64,000 bases of DNA from Adiantum capillus-veneris (GCA_014529385.2 CM043952.1:59309119-59373118), one strand, 5' to 3'; shown: positions 21,308 to 31,413, counted from the stretch's first letter. Translations and numbers: made by a program. The notes: generated by a model not told the origin, from the letters alone.

Positions 21308-23761
21308 CTATAGGATCCGATATCGAGTTGCCTTCTGAATTAGCCATTCCATTTGGCCATTGGTGAGATTTCTGGGATATTCATGAATCTGTAACAGGTT
21401 CGGGTGATAGCTTGTTCCTTGGAATAGTGTCGGTTGATTAAAGGGGAAGCCCATGGCTTCCAGAACTTTGTGCCAGTGTCCTCCTGGATCCCAAGTGAAA
21501 AATAGGATCATTGTCTGCAGTGTCTGAACAATATAATTTGCATGCCAAATTGGACCAAATTTGTAACCACCAGTAGTGAGAGGGGAAATGAGCATCTTGG
21601 CTCCTACAAAGGCAGAACTGAAAATTCTGATTCCCAAGAGTGTACCAAGAATCCACCATATATGGCCGCCTTGTTGGTGTGGTGAGCTCAAGTTGTCTTC
21701 AGAATCCTGCTTACTTCCATGACTAGAAAAAACTGCAAGCATATCATGCTTCTTTTGGGTGTGCTCAAACATGTCAGCTTCCTTTATTGATGCTAATAGC
21801 AAGCCACCTACCTTGCGGCTTAAATACAAGCGTAATTCACTTACCTTTCTCCAAAGAGAGGATGCACTATTTGTAAAAAATTGTACCAAATTGCGAATGA
21901 GGTCTTCATTCTTGCATTCTATTAGACTTTTGTCTATCCATGGCTCCTTTGCTCTTATCTCCATGCTGATCTTATCTCTATATGTTATAGCGGCTAGCCA
22001 TAGCCATAGGTCTGATGCATCCCATGCAAACACAATGCTGTGTTGTGGAGGAGTTTGGAACATCCTTAAAAGGTTGGAAACATATTGATCATCAAACTTA
22101 CTCTAAACACCCTCACATAAACTGGAGGCATTACCCATCTCCAAGTTTATAACACGCTTCAGTAGACTAGAGGCATTACCCATCTCTAAGTCTATAACAC
22201 TACACAATAAAGTCTTGCTCGGCTGCCAAGCCTCTGGAGCAATATCCAACTCCAAACCTTCAGTCATACTTACCTCTTCGTTATGGTCCTTAAGTGAAAC
22301 TTCCTTGATGCAAGATTCCTTTAGCTTGCTACAATCTCCTGGGTCCATGCTGGTGCACAGGCTTCCGTTTTCAAAGCCCTCCCCTTTGCTTGATATGTTG
22401 TCCACCTTCTGCAAAGCCTTGCCAGTAGGCTAGTCTTCCTCTTCTCTTGTATCTTTCATGCCCTTTGCATTCCTCTTACTCTGACGAGGCCTAATCAAGA
22501 CTTTACACCTTCTTACCCTTACTGCCCAATGCTGTCGATTGATCGTTTTGGTGCCTATTTCATTCAAGGTTAAAGATGTACTCACATTTGTAACACAATT
22601 TTCTTGACTTACCTCCCCCACCTGGGTAGCATCTTTTGATTCTTTAACCTCTTGTTCCACTGCTTGAGTTCTTTGAATAAACTTCTTACTTGATCCTTCT
22701 TCTGTTACACTCATCTTGACCTCTTCTGCAAGACCAATGATACTTGGTGTGCGGGTACCAATTGATAGTGGGCGTAGGATGATTGTAAGTGGTGATTGTG
22801 GTGGTGGTTGCATTGGTGACTGGCGTCGAATTGGTGTGGCCAGCTGTGGTTGCACCGCTGGTGGTGGGATTTGAACAGGTGGGACTGGTTTCCTGAGTGG
22901 CGGTGGTCTTGCTCTTGGTGGAGAGATCCGATTCTGTCTCCCCCCTCTATTGAAATTCTGCCTCCTCGGGTGTGGGCAGTAGTACATTTCATGGCCATCT
23001 TCCCCGTAGTTGTAACAGTGGTACTCTGGGTTCTGCCTTCGTTGTCCTCTTCCTTGTTCTGGGTTCCTGCCACGTGCATGCCCTTGCTGCACCAGATGCA
23101 CAGATAAACTCTCTAGTTGGGTGGTGATGCGACTCAGCAGGTCTTGCTCTTTTGATGCCTCCTACGGTTGGACTCTATGATTGGCTGTTGCAGTCACTGG
23201 GGTTGGTTGTATCGAGCTTGTTTCCTCTGACTCGTTTACTCTTGCTTGCATGCGTAGCTTCTTGTCTTTAAGGCGGGCTACTTCGACTGCCAACTCATAT
23301 GTTGCAGGAAACCTTCCCTTCACCTTCTCTCTAAGCGGCGACCATAGACCAGCAATGAAACGGTCCTTCTTTAGGAAATTAGGCGCTCCTTCACCTTCCT
23401 CCAGCGAGGCAATCCATCTCTCCCATAAGTCCACAAATTTGGACTCGTAGGTGGCATACTCCAGCAGGCCTCCCTGCTTTAATTCTGTCAGTAACTGCCA
23501 TAGCCTCTCCGAGGTTGTGCCTCCACCAAACCTCTTTACAAAAGCATCCATTAACACATCCCATGCATTCTTGGTGGCCTGGGGCAATGCATTATACCAG
23601 GACTTGGCCTCTACTTTCATCAGTAGAGGAAAAATTCTAAGTCGTGAAGCATCGTCATCTTTGTTGGAGACGATACAAGCAATGTCGAAATCATCCAAAA
23701 AGTCAGTGGTGAGATCCTCTCCCTTCTTTCCACTGAACGTGGGGAAAGAAACACTTGCCAT
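21308..23761 (-). CDS. Element H gag-like protein, 818-codon frame with three TAG codons
   Basis: Four consecutive ORFs (23162-23761, 22430-23101, 22103-22414, 21308-22063) share one frame, separated only by TAG at 23162, 22430 and 22103. Codons 1-200 are a retrotransposon gag domain (DFLDDFDIACIV, RIFPLLMKVEAKSWYNALP, FVKRFGG, LLEYATYESKFVDLW, RFIAGLW). Codons about 249-262 resemble a zinc knuckle but with Tyr for the second Cys (CYNYGEDGHEMYYC). A proline/arginine-rich stretch (about 284-330) and an acidic stretch follow. Codons about 520-548 hold a duplicated VIDLEMGNASSL. The last 251 codons have hydrophobic segments at about 700-726 and 742-757, then WDPGGHWHKVLEAMGFPF. The tail's function is unknown; an envelope-like or membrane role is possible. 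TAGs may be mutated CAG or readthrough sites. Confidence 0.8.
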
Positions 23762-24110
23762 GGTAGTGACTCAGGAAATTACAAACCTCTTTTTTCTTTT
23801 TTTTTCCTTTTTTTTACATTACATTAACAGTAGCGGCTCATAGCAGTTTTTTTACAAGGGTGGGTGGATAGGTTAAAACAAGATAAAGATAGAAACATTA
23901 AAGGAATGATGGTAATCTAATATGGGGAGAATGATAGGGTTCGGGGAATTGAGGATTTCTCCTAGTACCGCCGCACCGAATAGGTGTACGATCTTCTGTT
24001 GGTAGAAGACTTTCCTATCTACATAGATATTCACATGCATATGCTGCAAGAATCTGAACGGGAATTCCGTTGGCCTATTTTCCATCATGCACAGAGGATG
24101 AAATACTTAC

Positions 24111-24641
24111 TTATACTCTTACCATGCCAGTGTTGATGAGTCGGCACATCCACAAGAGGTCGTCGCCTTTCATGGGCTCTACTTTTCCTTCATTGCTCAG
24201 CATGTACGGGGTGATGGCGACGTGTCTGACCACTCCCAGCCTCTTGGCTAACAGCAATTGCAGGTAATTTTGGTAGTCGGCGTGTTGCATGAATTCTACT
24301 CCATTCAGTTGCAACTCGTCCCCAGCCCACTGGGTTTCTCCCGTGGTAGAGAGCTTCTTCAGGATAAGTTGTACAGGGAGAGGAGGAAGATCCTCCACTC
24401 TCTTTCCAAAACAGCGAGAGCAGTAGCCGAACCACTCTTCTCTAGGACATGGGAATCTTCTTACCACTTCTTCTTCCGGATTGTCGAAGTGGATTGGTAG
24501 CACTCGCATGCGTCGTGCAAATCGGTAGGCGACCTTTCTCTGCTTAGCTTCGGATGACTTCCTCTTTGGCAAACTGGGTACAACCCGGCTTTCTGACCTT
24601 GAAGCACTTGCTTGGCCAGATGCTTCTCCCTTCGGGGTCAT
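24111..24641 (-). CDS. Element H 176-aa ORF of unknown function
   Basis: It starts MTPKGEASGQ with a Ser/Lys-rich N-terminus. A more ordered region has FARRMRVLPIHFDNPEEEVV, CPREEWFGYCSRCFGKR with three cysteines, LPPLPVQLILKKL, and AKRLGVVRHVAITPYML. I do not recognise a family. The last codons run into GGTAAGAGT, a good splice-donor match, so the ORF might be an exon of a captured host gene. It overlaps the preceding ORF stop by ATGA. Composition is ordinary, unlike the repeat-derived ORFs. Confidence 0.5.
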   Translation of the reverse strand: MTPKGEASGQASASRSESRVVPSLPKRKSSEAKQRKVAYRFARRMRVLPIHFDNPEEEVVRRFPCPREEWFGYCSRCFGKRVEDLPPLPVQLILKKLSTTGETQWAGDELQLNGVEFMQHADYQNYLQLLLAKRLGVVRHVAITPYMLSNEGKVEPMKGDDLLWMCRLINTGMVRV

Positions 24642-24847
24642 GTGTTTCCAGACTGGCTTATCTTCTCCTTGCCTTTGGCTCGAGCAGCCCCTTTAGGCCA
24701 CGTTGGAGTTATAACTTTGACTGTAGTTTCTTTAGGAAAAAGAGGTCTCACCGTTTGCTTCCCTTCCTTGATGTGAATGACTTCTTTGCGATGAATGTCG
24801 ATGTAGATGACTTCAGCCCTTTCGCTGCCTTCGTTGCTGGCACTCAT
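24638..24847 (-). CDS. Element H 69-aa ORF of unknown function
   Basis: It begins MSASNEGSERAEVIYIDIHR, is lysine-rich in the second half, and its stop overlaps the next start (ATGA). No motif is recognised. It could be the N-terminal part of the 176-aa ORF split by a frameshift. Confidence 0.35.
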   Translation of the reverse strand: MSASNEGSERAEVIYIDIHRKEVIHIKEGKQTVRPLFPKETTVKVITPTWPKGAARAKGKEKISQSGNT

Positions 24848-25070
24848 TGACAGTGTGCCTTGGTTGACAACAGTGATGGCACTTCACCGACCTCCCACCT
24901 AATGCTCTCAATTTATAGTTAGAACGAGCGACACGAGATGGAGAATTTACCTCTTGAATGTTGACGACACTGCAACCTGGCAGTAGCACCTCAATGAAGG
25001 CGGCTAGTGCCTCCTTCGTCTCTTCTTCTTCCTTCCTCCAGTTAAAAAATTCCTTCAGCCATTCGTCCAT
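24813..25070 (-). CDS. Element H 85-aa ORF with knuckle-like cysteines
   Basis: This is the first ORF after the primer site. An acidic/basic helix-like start (MDEWLKEFFNWRKEEEE) is followed near the end by CHHCCQPRHTVNEC, which fits C-x2-C-x4-H-x4-C, the gag zinc-knuckle spacing. The protein is short and ends soon after. A shortened gag or a captured fragment is possible. Confidence 0.45.
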   Translation of the reverse strand: MDEWLKEFFNWRKEEEETKEALAAFIEVLLPGCSVVNIQEVNSPSRVARSNYKLRALGGRSVKCHHCCQPRHTVNECQQRRQRKG

Positions 25071-25128
25071 GATTGATAGTGGGCGTCACTTTCAGCATTG
25101 TAAATTGAAGGGTCTTAGAAAGTCCTCC

Positions 25129-25143
25129 TCAGTGGGGGCACCA
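25129..25143 (-). other. Putative primer-binding site of element H
   Basis: The minus strand reads TGGTGCCCCCACTGA two bases after the 5' LTR. TGG at the start fits the CCA end of a tRNA; which tRNA is not identified. It is not the initiator-Met site used by the other elements. Confidence 0.65.
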
Positions 25144-25145
25144 AA

Positions 25146-25354
25146 TGACGGGAGCAAATCGAACCTCGAACCCCGACGGCCTCTAAAACATCGGGGACCG
25201 AATGGCGCGCCTCGAGCCTGTCATGGTAAAGCAAACAGGGGCACCACCTATCTTCGGCGGCTAGGACGCAAACAACACACCACCATAACAAAGTTTTCAT
25301 CCAAGAGAGATGGATGCTTGGGAGTAATGATGAAGAGGAAAGGGAATGAGATCA

Positions 25355-25391
<37 letters not shown>

Positions 25392-26692
25392 GGGAGGGGG
25401 TATAGCGGCTTAGTACTTAGGAACCACAAAAGGATGGCGAATCCGCACACTCTTCATACATACACAAGCTCACTCCAAACACAAGACTAGGTGGCGATTC
25501 CGCACACCTCACATGGGCAAAACATTGCAAGAAAACATACTCACAAAACCTCAAGCTTTATTTAGAGAATAAGGCGATGAAATGGGGAGCATAGGGTAGG
25601 GGAATGAGAAGGGAGAGAGTGGTAGAGCACATGGCGGATAGGTGGGAGTTGATGGCGAAGACTCGCACGAGGGTTATGGCCATCATCCTTCATTTAGTTG
25701 CCCTTCATCTTCCATAGCCAAGGGTGTAGAGGTCATGCTCAAGACAAGCATGGTGATTGCGGTGATGGTGATGGTGATGGTGTGGGTGGGTGTGTGTGCA
25801 CTAGGCACACACAGTGCATAGTGTGTTCTTTGGTGATGTTGTGTGTGTGTAGTGTGATGGTGAACCCTCTTTATATAGGGTAGGAGGGGGGATAAATTCT
25901 AGAATTTAGAAATGAAGAAATCATTATCTACACAGGCCATGTGACTGTGGGCCCCACTTGTCTGGCTGTGTGTATATGTGCTAGAACAGCAGTCTCATGA
26001 GAGAGAGACTAAGAGAGAGAGATGGGTTAATGGAAAAAAGAGAGGTGACATGGAGAATAAAGTAACTACAAGAGGGGAGAGAGGGGAGTGTGTTCAGAGG
26101 TGAATCTGTGTGCAGATGTGTGTGAACACAAGAAAATCAGGTAACCACTGGGTGGGGATGGGTCTGTGGGCACCTTTTTCAGTGAAACTAAGTGTGTGTG
26201 AGTGTGGGGGAGGCCATCTGGCTACAAGACAAGAGAGATTTCGAATTTTAGAGAAAGAGGGGGGTATTTGGATCATGGGAGAGTGTAGGAGAGAGAAAAG
26301 GGGGGGTGGGGTATACTCTTTTGGAAGATAGGAGAGGTGGCATGTGAGTTAGGGTGCATTATTGGTAAGGACAGGGGGTGGGGTAGCTTCAAGGGAGAGA
26401 GAAAGGAGAAAGGACAAGGGGAAGAGAGAGGGGGTTGACCTTTTGAGTGGAGGAGAGGAAAAGGGACACCCGGCGGGGCAACAGTGAAGAAAAAGGAGGC
26501 AAGGTGGGGATGGGCTACCCCGCAGGCATGAGGTGGCCTATTTTACCTTTCTTATATATTTACATAATCATACTTTATTTTTTTCTTACTTTTTCAATGC
26601 CTTTTATCACTCCCTCCATAAGAGGGGGTTTTCATGGGGTGGGGACGAGAGAAGAGGGGTATGGGAGCTTGGCTTGTGAAAAGCCCCCATCA
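25146..26692 (-). mobile_element. 5' LTR of element H
   Basis: A 1547-bp LTR, transcribed leftwards. It differs from the 3' LTR mainly by a shorter GA tract (25358-25388), one added GATGGT-type unit near 25770 and about 14 substitutions. Confidence 0.92.
25869..25878 (-). promoter_or_regulatory. TATA box of element H 5' LTR
   Basis: The minus strand reads CTATATAAAG inside ACCCTATATAAAGAGGG, a strong plant TATA match. Transcription would start about 30 bases further left and read through the internal region. Confidence 0.6.
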
Positions 26693-26696
26693 GTTC

Positions 26697-27378
26697 AAAG
26701 GTTGCACCATCACTTTCTTCAGAGGGTGAAGAATTTGAAGAAGGTGGAGAAGAGGGTGACCTCTTTCTCGCCTTTTTCTTGTCTTGATCTTTGTCATCTT
26801 CACCATAGTTTTCATAAGAGGAAGAGGATGAAGAAGATGGAGAAGAGGGTGTCCTCTTTCTCACCTTTTTCTTCTCTTGATTTTTATCATCCCTCTTTGA
26901 ATTGTGCTGGGGAGAAGAATATGATGGTCTTCTCCGCTTTGGTGGTGATGGAGAGCGTTTAGCCCGCCGTCTTTGTGGAGCCATCTCCGCCAAGGTGGCG
27001 GGAGTTTCTCTTCTTTCTCGTTCCTTCAGTGGAGGCTCTTGAGTTCTCCTTTGGGAAGGAGATACATCATCAAGAAGTAAATTCTTGAGCCCTTCATAAG
27101 GATTCTCTTCTTCTTCCCGAATCGGAGAGAGACCTCTTTTGGTAGTCTCACAAGGAGGCTTCCTAGGTGCTCTCTCGTCATGGTGATTATAATGCTTGGA
27201 GAATCCCGTGAGCACGGAACTGCCGTTGCACTTCACTTTGGAGAGATGGATTGCCCATGGCTTCTTGAAGCCTAGAAACAAGATAGTTAACAAGCATTGA
27301 AGCATCATTAGTAGCTTGCTCATGAGAAAAATCAAAGTTATCAACATTAATTTCACTCTCTTTACTATTGTCAGCCAT
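26697..27378 (-). pseudogene. Gypsy B gag (N-terminal part)
   Basis: On the minus strand gag starts MADNSKESEINVDNF at 27378. The first 63 codons stay open (27187-27378). A frameshift near 27190 moves into the 26607-27386 frame, which continues with a long basic Ser/Arg/Lys-rich region (KRSPSPPKRRRPSYSSPQ, then acidic-basic repeats). Element H cuts it at 26697, and gag continues at 19682. The low-complexity basic part is unusual for gag and may be a spacer or nucleic-acid-binding segment. Confidence 0.82.
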
Positions 27379-27782
27379 TCTAACAACTTTTAGGTGTAAA
27401 CTTTTTGGGTGTACTTTGGCACTTCAAGCCCTAGTTGCTACTCCTCTTTACCCCTTTAGAAAAAGCACTCAAGCTACTGTACCCGTGGCTCGAATACCAT
27501 TAATTGCAAGGAATAGAAGAGAGAGTCTTTCGACACCAAAACAGCACCGGCTCCTGTCCAGCTTCTAATAGCTCAATAGTGGTTAAGCCGTAGGAAAGCC
27601 CTATAGGACTCCACTATTAAGACCATAGCTCTCGACGGTGATGCCCCGTTAACTGCACGAAGGCAAGCACACTGCAAGGTTGAAAAATCCCTATTCTACT
27701 TACTCATAGGCAATTAATAATACCAACCATTTGTAGCTAGCTTGAGGACCTCCCTTCTTGAGCAAGAAAAGAGAAACCTTGA
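27379..27782 (-). other. Gypsy B leader
   Basis: This is the untranslated leader between primer site and gag start. It matches the leader of copy A (7266-7630) in inverse orientation. Confidence 0.8.
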
Positions 27783-27794
27783 GCTCTGATACCA
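27783..27794 (-). other. Primer-binding site of copy B (tRNA-iMet)
   Basis: The minus strand reads TGGTATCAGAGC one base after the LTR, as in copy A. Confidence 0.95.
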
Positions 27795-27795
27795 A

Positions 27796-29385
27796 TGTAA
27801 CATTTAATGGCCTAATAACTTATGTGTAGCGGAAATTAGCATGAACATAGTGGGCATTTCATTAGAGTAGATTCCTAATGAGAATTACAAGAGTGCTTGG
27901 GTGGAGAGAGCAACAAAAAGCATAACACCTAGTTAGATAGCATCAAAAATACTTTCAAAAGAGAGGGAAATTAAGCTATTGACAACAGTTGAGGACCGGA
28001 TTTGCATGGAGCCGGTCCCCCCTCCAAAAGGCTTTGTATTATGGTTTCTCCCATCAAGAGAGACATTGTACAATACAATTCTTTGTGTTCCTTCAAGACT
28101 AGCTAGTGCAATGAAGATGGAAGCTTCATGCACTAAGCAAAACACTTAATCAAACACAACTTGAATTATCCCCATTCTCAGACCCAAGACCTCACACACC
28201 TTCGAAGATGGTGAGAGCTAGCAGGGTATGAGAGTAGATGGAGAGGAAGAAGGAGTATCTTACGAGAAAGATGTACATCTCCTCACATAATCACTCATAT
28301 TAGCATATCTTAGCTTAGTAATTAGCTTGGTAGAGAAGATGAGCATGCATTGAAGCTTGGCTCTTGGTTGGATTTGCATCCACATGCCAAGACAGTGTTG
28401 ATGTAGGCTTCTATCTCACAAGCTTGGAGTAGGTGATGAGCTCTCCATTAAAGCTTGGGAGGAGATAGAGTATTCTTTCTTCACACATGGTCAAGTGTGA
28501 GTGTGTGTGTGTGTCAATGCCTTGCAAAAATCAGCCCCCTCTCTCTCTTGGGCGAGCCCTCTTGCTAAATGATCTTCCTGAAGCCTCATTGGCCCTCCCC
28601 AAGTCAAGCCAATTACAATTAAGCAACATAAGTGATAGCCTTCTGACATGTGTCCCCCTTTCCCCTTTTGTGAGAGCTTTAGGTAATTAAATAATTAAAC
28701 TAAAGTCTCATTGGACCCCTTTGCCTCCTGGCCAATAGGAATCAGGCAAGCCATGGGGCTCCTAGATGCTCATTGGACCCCTTGGGAGACTGCCCAATAG
28801 TCTTCTAGGAGACTTAATTCTCATTGGTTTCTTTTATTAAATGTTTTTAAATTAATTAAACTAGATTTACTCTAGCTTAATTTTCATTGGTCCACTTCAA
28901 GGGTCATCCAATAGAAATTGGGCACACCTTGTGGGCATCTGGCCTAGGGAGCTGACATGTGTCCCTCATTCCCTTTGTGTAAAGGGAGCCAGTGTGTGTG
29001 TGTGTGGCTTTCTCTCTCATCCCCTACCTTTAGAGCTCGCCCCCTCCCATGTAGGGATGTGCAAAGACTTTTAGGGCACACACAAAGCATCCAATTTTCC
29101 CTAGAGTTGACCTTTTGGACACAACCTTTGAATTTTGGAACCTTAGCATTTTGGAAGTCTTAATGGGCTGAACCTTAGGGTCTTTTTAGCCCATTGTTGC
29201 ACATGGATCTTTTGCAGCTGGCCCCCCCTTTGGATCCCTATTTTCCCTCCTTTGGATCCCTACTGTGGCCGGTCTGCTAGCTTAACCAATATTCTAGCTT
29301 TTTCTCCCCTGGCCTTCCCCACATTAAATGATCAGTTTAATATGAGAAAATCATTTAGGAGAATTAGATATTGATTATTATGACA
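27796..29385 (-). mobile_element. 5' LTR of gypsy copy B
   Basis: The plus strand reads TGTAACATTT...TTATGACA (1590 bp), the reverse complement of 5669-7252. Confidence 0.93.
28588..29095 (-). promoter_or_regulatory. CCAAT-box array of copy B LTR
   Basis: CCAAT/ATTGG starts at 28588, 28609, 28710, 28732, 28772, 28794, 28823, 28886, 28908, 28917 and 29091: again eleven, with 21-22-bp pairs preserved (28588/28609, 28710/28732, 28772/28794, 28886/28908). Confidence 0.6.
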
Positions 29386-29964
29386 GGTTTTTTTCGGCAG
29401 TATTCTACTTGACTGGTTTTTTTTCGACAGTTATCCACTGTGGCTCTTAGATCTTGTAGTAAGGCATTTGATTGCTAAATGATTACCTAATTTTATTTGT
29501 TAGTTAAAGAGGTTGAATATTGGGGATTTCTGTCGACTAGTTTTCTGAGGAAAAACTGCGCATCATCTGGCATCTCTCCGATTCTCTTGGCTTTGTTCAA
29601 GCCACTGCACGTCTTAACAACTGCTGACTTAACTAGGTTTTTTTTTTTAAAAAGGGAGGAGTTTATTCTTTGAAGTAGTTACACTCAAAATCAACTTTTG
29701 TGGCTCTTTTTAGCTGCTACAAGACTTTGCAGGCTTAGCTTAGCCGGACACTACAATTCTTTGTATGATGCTAATAAACCTGGGATTCTAAAGGTAAGTA
29801 TATAGCTAATACATTCGAATTTGGCGTGAAGCTATGGCTGGTGATCTATGAGTGCACTTGATATAAATGGAACCTGGGTATTGAAACCTCGTTTTTGCAT
29901 CAAAAATGGTGATGATCTTTGTCGAACACTTACACGGATACTTTTGGTGTTTTCCTTGGTGAAT
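29386..29964. other. Spacer with degenerate repeat, interrupted by copia-E
   Basis: No gene is seen. A motif around AAGGTAAGTATAT and GCTATGGCT (29790-29845) recurs at 35298-35350 and 35404-35455 on the other side of copia-E, so the insertion split an old repeat block. Two T-rich GGTTTTTTTCGACAG-type copies lie at 29386 and 29419. Confidence 0.6.
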
Positions 29965-30193
29965 TGTTACCATATATACATGTGGTAGTGATGCGTGTGA
30001 ACACACTAGGACCGCCAGGGCATTTTTTCCCTCTTTAGGAGGTTTTTTCCCTCGAGCATGGTATATACGCCCATCACTCTAGGGCTATCTATCTTTCCAT
30101 TGCACACTAAGTAATACACTCTCTATTGTGTGCCTTGAGATTCCTTCGTCTTCTCCAAGATGTGTGTGTTTCTCTGCAACCCTAATTCCAACA
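29965..30193 (+). mobile_element. 5' LTR of copia-E
   Basis: It starts TGTTACCATA and ends TTCCAACA. A GTATATAC box near 30061 may be the TATA element. CCTCTTTAGGAGG forms a small hairpin motif. Confidence 0.95.
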
Positions 30194-30195
30194 AT

Positions 30196-30207
30196 TGGTA
30201 TCAGAGC
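30196..30207 (+). other. Primer-binding site of copia-E (tRNA-iMet)
   Basis: TGGTATCAGAGC lies two bases after the LTR. Confidence 0.95.
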
Positions 30208-30555
30208 AGGTTGCGTCCTCCCGGGCTTAGTCGCCAGCTGCTCCAGCACACGCCTGCTCACTTTCTCCGATTTCAGTGAACTTTGGCGAGCATTCGCAGG
30301 TCGACAAATACTTCAGGCAAGCTCGTAGAGCTTGGTCTGCTCAGATTTTCGATTTGGGCTCATTTTGGCCTCCGTTTCCACTACAGGCAGTACTGCACAA
30401 GCTATTTCACCATTTTGTGCAGAATTTTTGTTAGTGCCGTTTTCTGCATTATAGGTGCCTTATAGTCTCCTACGGTTTGTGCTATATAGCACATGTTGTT
30501 CCCGCTTTGTTTCTCCTATTTTCGGGCAGTTTTCACATCAGGTGCAACATTTACC

Positions 30556-31413
30556 ATGGCTGACAACAACAACACAGATGTGTTCAAGATGTTTGCTGCT
30601 GAGGATAGGTTGGATGGGGATAACTACCCTATGTGGGCTTATATGATGCAACATGTTCTTGTGTCAAAGGGTGTCTGGAACATTGTGCAGGACATTGGTG
30701 TATGTCCTGGTTCTGAGGATGTAGGCGATGTTGAGGATGTTGCAGGTCTTCCTGCAAGGATTGCTGCTGTTAGAGTTGTTTTGCCTACGACAGAACAAGC
30801 TCGTAGGATGTAAACGATGCACAGGCTCATGCATTGATTGCGTTGTTTGTGAAGCGCACCATTGTTCCTCACATCCGTTCAGCAAAATCTGTAAAACAGG
30901 CTTGGGATATTTTAGCAGGTCTTTATGCAAGCCGCTGGAGTCGAAGATTATGCATGAGGAAGATGATATGGACACTTTCCTTGCTAGTGTCAAAGATATC
31001 AATGAGCAGCTTATTTCTGCAGGTGAAGTCATTTCAGACAGTTCACTTGTGCAAACTGTTCTTGATGTCTTACCAGATTCTTACCAGACTATTGCTAGTA
31101 CTTGGAGACTTATGACCCAAGGAAATCTAGAAGTTGTCAAGTTTGATGCATTATGCACATTGCTGTTGCAAGAGTCACTTTCCAGAAAAAACAGGACTAG
31201 GCAGCGTGTGCAGTTGAACAAGATTTTATTGCTTCTCAAAGAAAGGGTGGTAACAGCAATGTAGCCACTTCTTATGGTTCGGCTGCGAGTGGCAAAAATT
31301 CTGTTCCTAATGCTTCTGTTGGCAGCAATTCGTCTAGAAATTCTGGTGATAAGGGAAAAAAGAAGATGCGTTGCCATTATTGTAAAGCTAATGATCACTT
31401 GATCAAGCAGTGT
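30556..31413 (+). pseudogene. Copia-E gag with zinc knuckle
   Basis: The start is MADNNNTDVFKMFAAEDRLD at 30556, followed by DNYPMWAYMMQHVLVSKGVW. A one-base change near 30810 makes a stop and shifts to the frame of AHALIALFVKRTIVPHIRSA. A second near 30945 shifts to EEDDMDTFLASVKDINEQL and VLDVLPDSYQTIAST. A third near 31260 precedes the zinc knuckle CHYCKANDHLIKQC (31372-31413). Order and motifs are those of UBN2-type copia gag; the product is dead. Confidence 0.9.

Larger units (their letters stand above)
19683..26692 (-). mobile_element. Element H: gag-only LTR retrotransposon (7.0 kb)
   Basis: TG...CA LTRs at 19683-21242 and 25146-26692 are nearly identical (about 14 substitutions seen by eye). 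GTTC flanks both sides (19679-19682 and 26693-26696), and joining the flanks restores gypsy B gag. The minus strand reads LTR, primer site, small ORFs, an 818-codon frame with a gag domain, a polypurine tract and LTR. No protease, RT, RNase H or integrase motif is found, so it would depend on another element's enzymes. This matches the TR-GAG type of non-autonomous element. Confidence 0.88.
5669..29385. mobile_element. Tail-to-tail fused pair of Ty3/gypsy copies (A and B)
   Basis: Two copies of one chromovirus-type gypsy family lie in opposite orientation. Copy A runs rightward from an LTR at 5669; copy B runs leftward from an LTR ending at 29385. They meet near 14485, where a plus-strand integrase tail abuts a minus-strand integrase core. 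Neither copy has a 3' LTR, and the bases outside the two LTRs show no shared target duplication. Removing copia-C, H and the CACTA-like insert leaves about 9.9 kb. Whether the fusion came from two insertions, one inverted cDNA or later rearrangement is not settled. Confidence 0.85.

Noticed and set aside
21308-22063. Calling the H tail a retroviral envelope gene
   Set aside because: Hydrophobic segments alone are not enough; there is no signal peptide, cleavage site or splice acceptor that I can identify.
21438-26331. ORFs on the plus strand of element H, including the duplicated 113-aa frame in its LTRs
   Set aside because: They lie antisense to, or outside, the transcribed gag frame; the LTR pair is identical by descent, not by selection.
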